NCBI GenBank assembly: GCA_001805695.1
Contig: MHGT01000042.1
Span: 11,622 to 24,690, forward strand
Source: Omnitrophica WOR_2 bacterium RIFCSPHIGHO2_02_FULL_67_20
GTDB taxonomy: Bacteria > Omnitrophota > Gorgyraeia > Aquiviventales > Aquiviventaceae
Direction of reading: 5' to 3'
DNA: 13,069 nucleotides
In this document: in pieces, positions 11,470 to 13,069 of the stretch
How positions within the stretch are numbered: position 1 is the first letter of the stretch
Layout: each line of letters starts with the position of its first letter
Translations under genes and position numbers: made by a program
The notes under the pieces: model-generated
The model's input: only the letters and a program-made list of their open reading frames with translations
Databases searched by the model: none
What the model was told of the DNA's origin: nothing

Positions 11470-13069
11470 ATGGCGATCAACTATCTTGTTGCTCTCCTGA
11501 CCACCTCGCTCGCCACCTTTCTCTTGGGGGCCTTCGTCATCGTTCGCAGTCCCCGGAGACCGCTCAACCGCATCTTCGGACTCTATTCGTGGAGTATCGC
11601 CACGTGGAGCGCTGGTCAGGCCCTCCACAGCGTCGCGCCGGATGTCCCGCAGTCGCTCTGGTGGGCGTATCTCAGCCACTACGGCGTTGCATTTATTCCG
11701 ACGTTCTTTGTCCATTTCGTTCTCTCCTTCCTTGGGTTTTCGGCCGGGCGAAAACGTCGGGTCCTGATTCCCTGTTATGCCCTGAGTGTTCTCTTCGCAG
11801 TAGTGAATGGCACGCCGCTCTACATCGCCGGTGTCACGCCGAAGTTCTCCCTGAAGTATTTCATTGAGCCAGGTTTCTTCTACCCCTTTTCGGTGGCGTT
11901 CTTCGGCCTGTGCACCGTGTACGGCCTGATCAAGTTGTTTCAGGCCTATACGAAGGCTTCGGGGGCGCTCAGGAACCAGCTGAAGTACCTCTGCTGGTCG
12001 TCTCTGCTTGGCTATCTGGGCGGTGCGGCGAACTTCTTTCTTGTCTTCGATCTAGAGATCGTTCCCTGGAATCCGTTCGGGACATATGCAGTGCCGCTGT
12101 ACGTCTTGGCGACTGCGTATGCGATCGTGCGGTACCGCCTGATGGACATCACCCTGGCGATTACGAGGACAGGGATCCTGCTGGGGGTGTATACACTTGT
12201 CGTCGGTGGTCCACTATTGCTGGGCCTCAGTTTCAGGTCGGCGCTGATCGACCTCTTCGGGGCCCGGTGGTGGGTGGCACCGCTAGTGCTGTATACCGTC
12301 GCGGCCTTTGCGGGGCCGTTCCTCTACCTCTACTTCCAACGGAAGGTGGAGCAGCGGCTCCTCCGGGACCAGCGGCGCTACCAGCAAACACTCCTCTCGG
12401 CTTCCAGCGGAATGACGCAGATCCGGGACCTCGCGCGCCTCTGTCGGCTCATCGTCCACGTGATCACCAAGGCCGTCGGCTTACGCCACGCGGCGATCTT
12501 CCTCTACGAGCCGAAGGAGGAAGTGTTCGTGCTGGCGGCGCGCCGCTACGGTCCACCGGACGGCGCTCGGCTGTCCAAGAACGACCCAGTCGCGGAGCTC
12601 CTGCGCCAGGTCCGGAAACCAGTCGTGCTGGCGGAGCTGAAGGCCCAGCTAGGCGAGACGGACGCGAAGGATGCAGTGAGCCGGAAGACGGCGCGGGCCC
12701 TAGCCTGGATGGAGAGCCAGCACGCCAGTGTGCTGGTCCCCAGCTTCGCCCAAGAGAGCCTCATCGGCTTTCTCGTGCTCGGGGAGAAGCGCTCCACCAG
12801 GATCTTCACGACCGAGGATTTGAGCGTCTTCGCCACCCTGGCCAACCAGGCGGCCCTCGCCATCGAGAACGCCCGCTTCTACCAGAGCGAAAAGGAGCGT
12901 CAGGCCGCGCTCTTCCACTCCGCCAGCCTTGCCTCCCTCGGCACGATGGCCAGCTCCATGTCCCACCAGGTCAACAACCGCTTCAACGTCATGTCGGTCA
13001 TCGGGGGCATTCGGAAGGAGGCCCTCCAGCAGCTCCTCGCTCGGGACCTCCAGGGTCCCGCGGAGTGGC
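11470..13069 (+). CDS. 7TM-GAF sensor histidine kinase, 3' truncated by window edge
   Basis: The frame stays open from the ATG at 11470 to the window end, 533 codons so far. Residues 1-230 or so form seven membrane helices of the histidine-kinase 7TM type, homologous to the protein encoded at 9823. Two or three further hydrophobic segments (about 235-290) lead into a cytoplasmic GAF domain (about 305-475: ASSGMTQIRDLARLC...HAAIFLYEP...FATLANQAALAIENARFY). The dimerisation/phosphoacceptor helix then begins, with H499 in SMSHQVNNRFNVMS as the likely phosphorylated histidine. The ATP-binding domain lies beyond the window. The gene begins 55 nt after the PilZ-thioesterase stop and has only a weak ribosome site. 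It would sense a membrane or external ligand and pass phosphate to an unseen regulator. GC rises from the sensor part to the GAF/kinase part. Confidence 0.9.
   Translation, partial: MAINYLVALLTTSLATFLLGAFVIVRSPRRPLNRIFGLYSWSIATWSAGQALHSVAPDVPQSLWWAYLSHYGVAFIPTFFVHFVLSFLGFSAGRKRRVLIPCYALSVLFAVVNGTPLYIAGVTPKFSLKYFIEPGFFYPFSVAFFGLCTVYGLIKLFQAYTKASGALRNQLKYLCWSSLLGYLGGAANFFLVFDLEIVPWNPFGTYAVPLYVLATAYAIVRYRLMDITLAITRTGILLGVYTLVVGGPLLLGLSFRSALIDLFGARWWVAPLVLYTVAAFAGPFLYLYFQRKVEQRLLRDQRRYQQTLLSASSGMTQIRDLARLCRLIVHVITKAVGLRHAAIFLYEPKEEVFVLAARRYGPPDGARLSKNDPVAELLRQVRKPVVLAELKAQLGETDAKDAVSRKTARALAWMESQHASVLVPSFAQESLIGFLVLGEKRSTRIFTTEDLSVFATLANQAALAIENARFYQSEKERQAALFHSASLASLGTMASSMSHQVNNRFNVMSVIGGIRKEALQQLLARDLQGPAEW

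Overview
This is a GC-rich window from a bacterium that is probably diderm. Evidence for that is a lipobox signal peptide, a secreted beta-propeller protein, GtrA-type lipid-linked glycosylation and sigma70-style promoters. Several unrelated families of long palindromic repeats lie in the gene gaps, one of them bracketing a REP-associated (Y1) transposase. SpoVG, an NrtR-NadA pair, a BNR propeller protein and 7TM histidine kinases together suggest an under-sampled phylum of the Omnitrophota / NC10 / Nitrospirota kind. I cannot fix the taxon from sequence alone.

Layout. 1-3244 (+): the 3' part of fabH, then a DPM1-like GT2 glycosyltransferase fused to a GtrA membrane domain, then fabD starting 5 nt after the GT stop. 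3220-3300: an imperfect palindrome made of four 12-bp units, which supplies the last codons of fabD and separates it from the convergent nadA. 4334-5029 and 3313-4311 (-): an NrtR-type Nudix/winged-helix regulator and quinolinate synthase nadA. A consensus promoter with two identical AGTGTA-N5-TACACT palindromes precedes the regulator. 5047-5202 (-): a 51-residue predicted lipoprotein whose 3' end contains that promoter. 5291-5974: a Y1 REP-type transposase between two identical 29-bp palindromes. 6068-7960 (-): a secreted Asp-box propeller protein followed by a SpoVG-family protein, an operon. 8018-8150: a 133-bp MITE-like element. 8191-9258 (-): a class I methyltransferase with a CxxC/CxxC head. 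9365-9580 (+): a small unknown protein divergent from it.

The most interesting part is 9580-13069 (+). A promoter-like box is followed by an untranslated stretch of about 180 nt with hairpins and a strong intrinsic terminator. Then come three genes in series: a stand-alone 7TM sensor-like membrane protein without a kinase; a protein joining an apparently intact c-di-GMP-binding PilZ domain to a hotdog thioesterase of the enediyne-thioesterase type; and a 7TM-GAF histidine kinase cut by the window end, whose 7TM region is recognisably homologous to the first protein. My inference is a membrane signalling cassette in which a c-di-GMP-responsive thioesterase makes or removes an acyl ligand sensed by paired 7TM proteins. 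The domain content is read from sequence; the mechanism is hypothesis.

The window also holds two NAD and fatty-acid housekeeping clusters of ordinary type. No tRNA, rRNA or CRISPR array was seen, and no gene-free stretch exceeds 300 bases.
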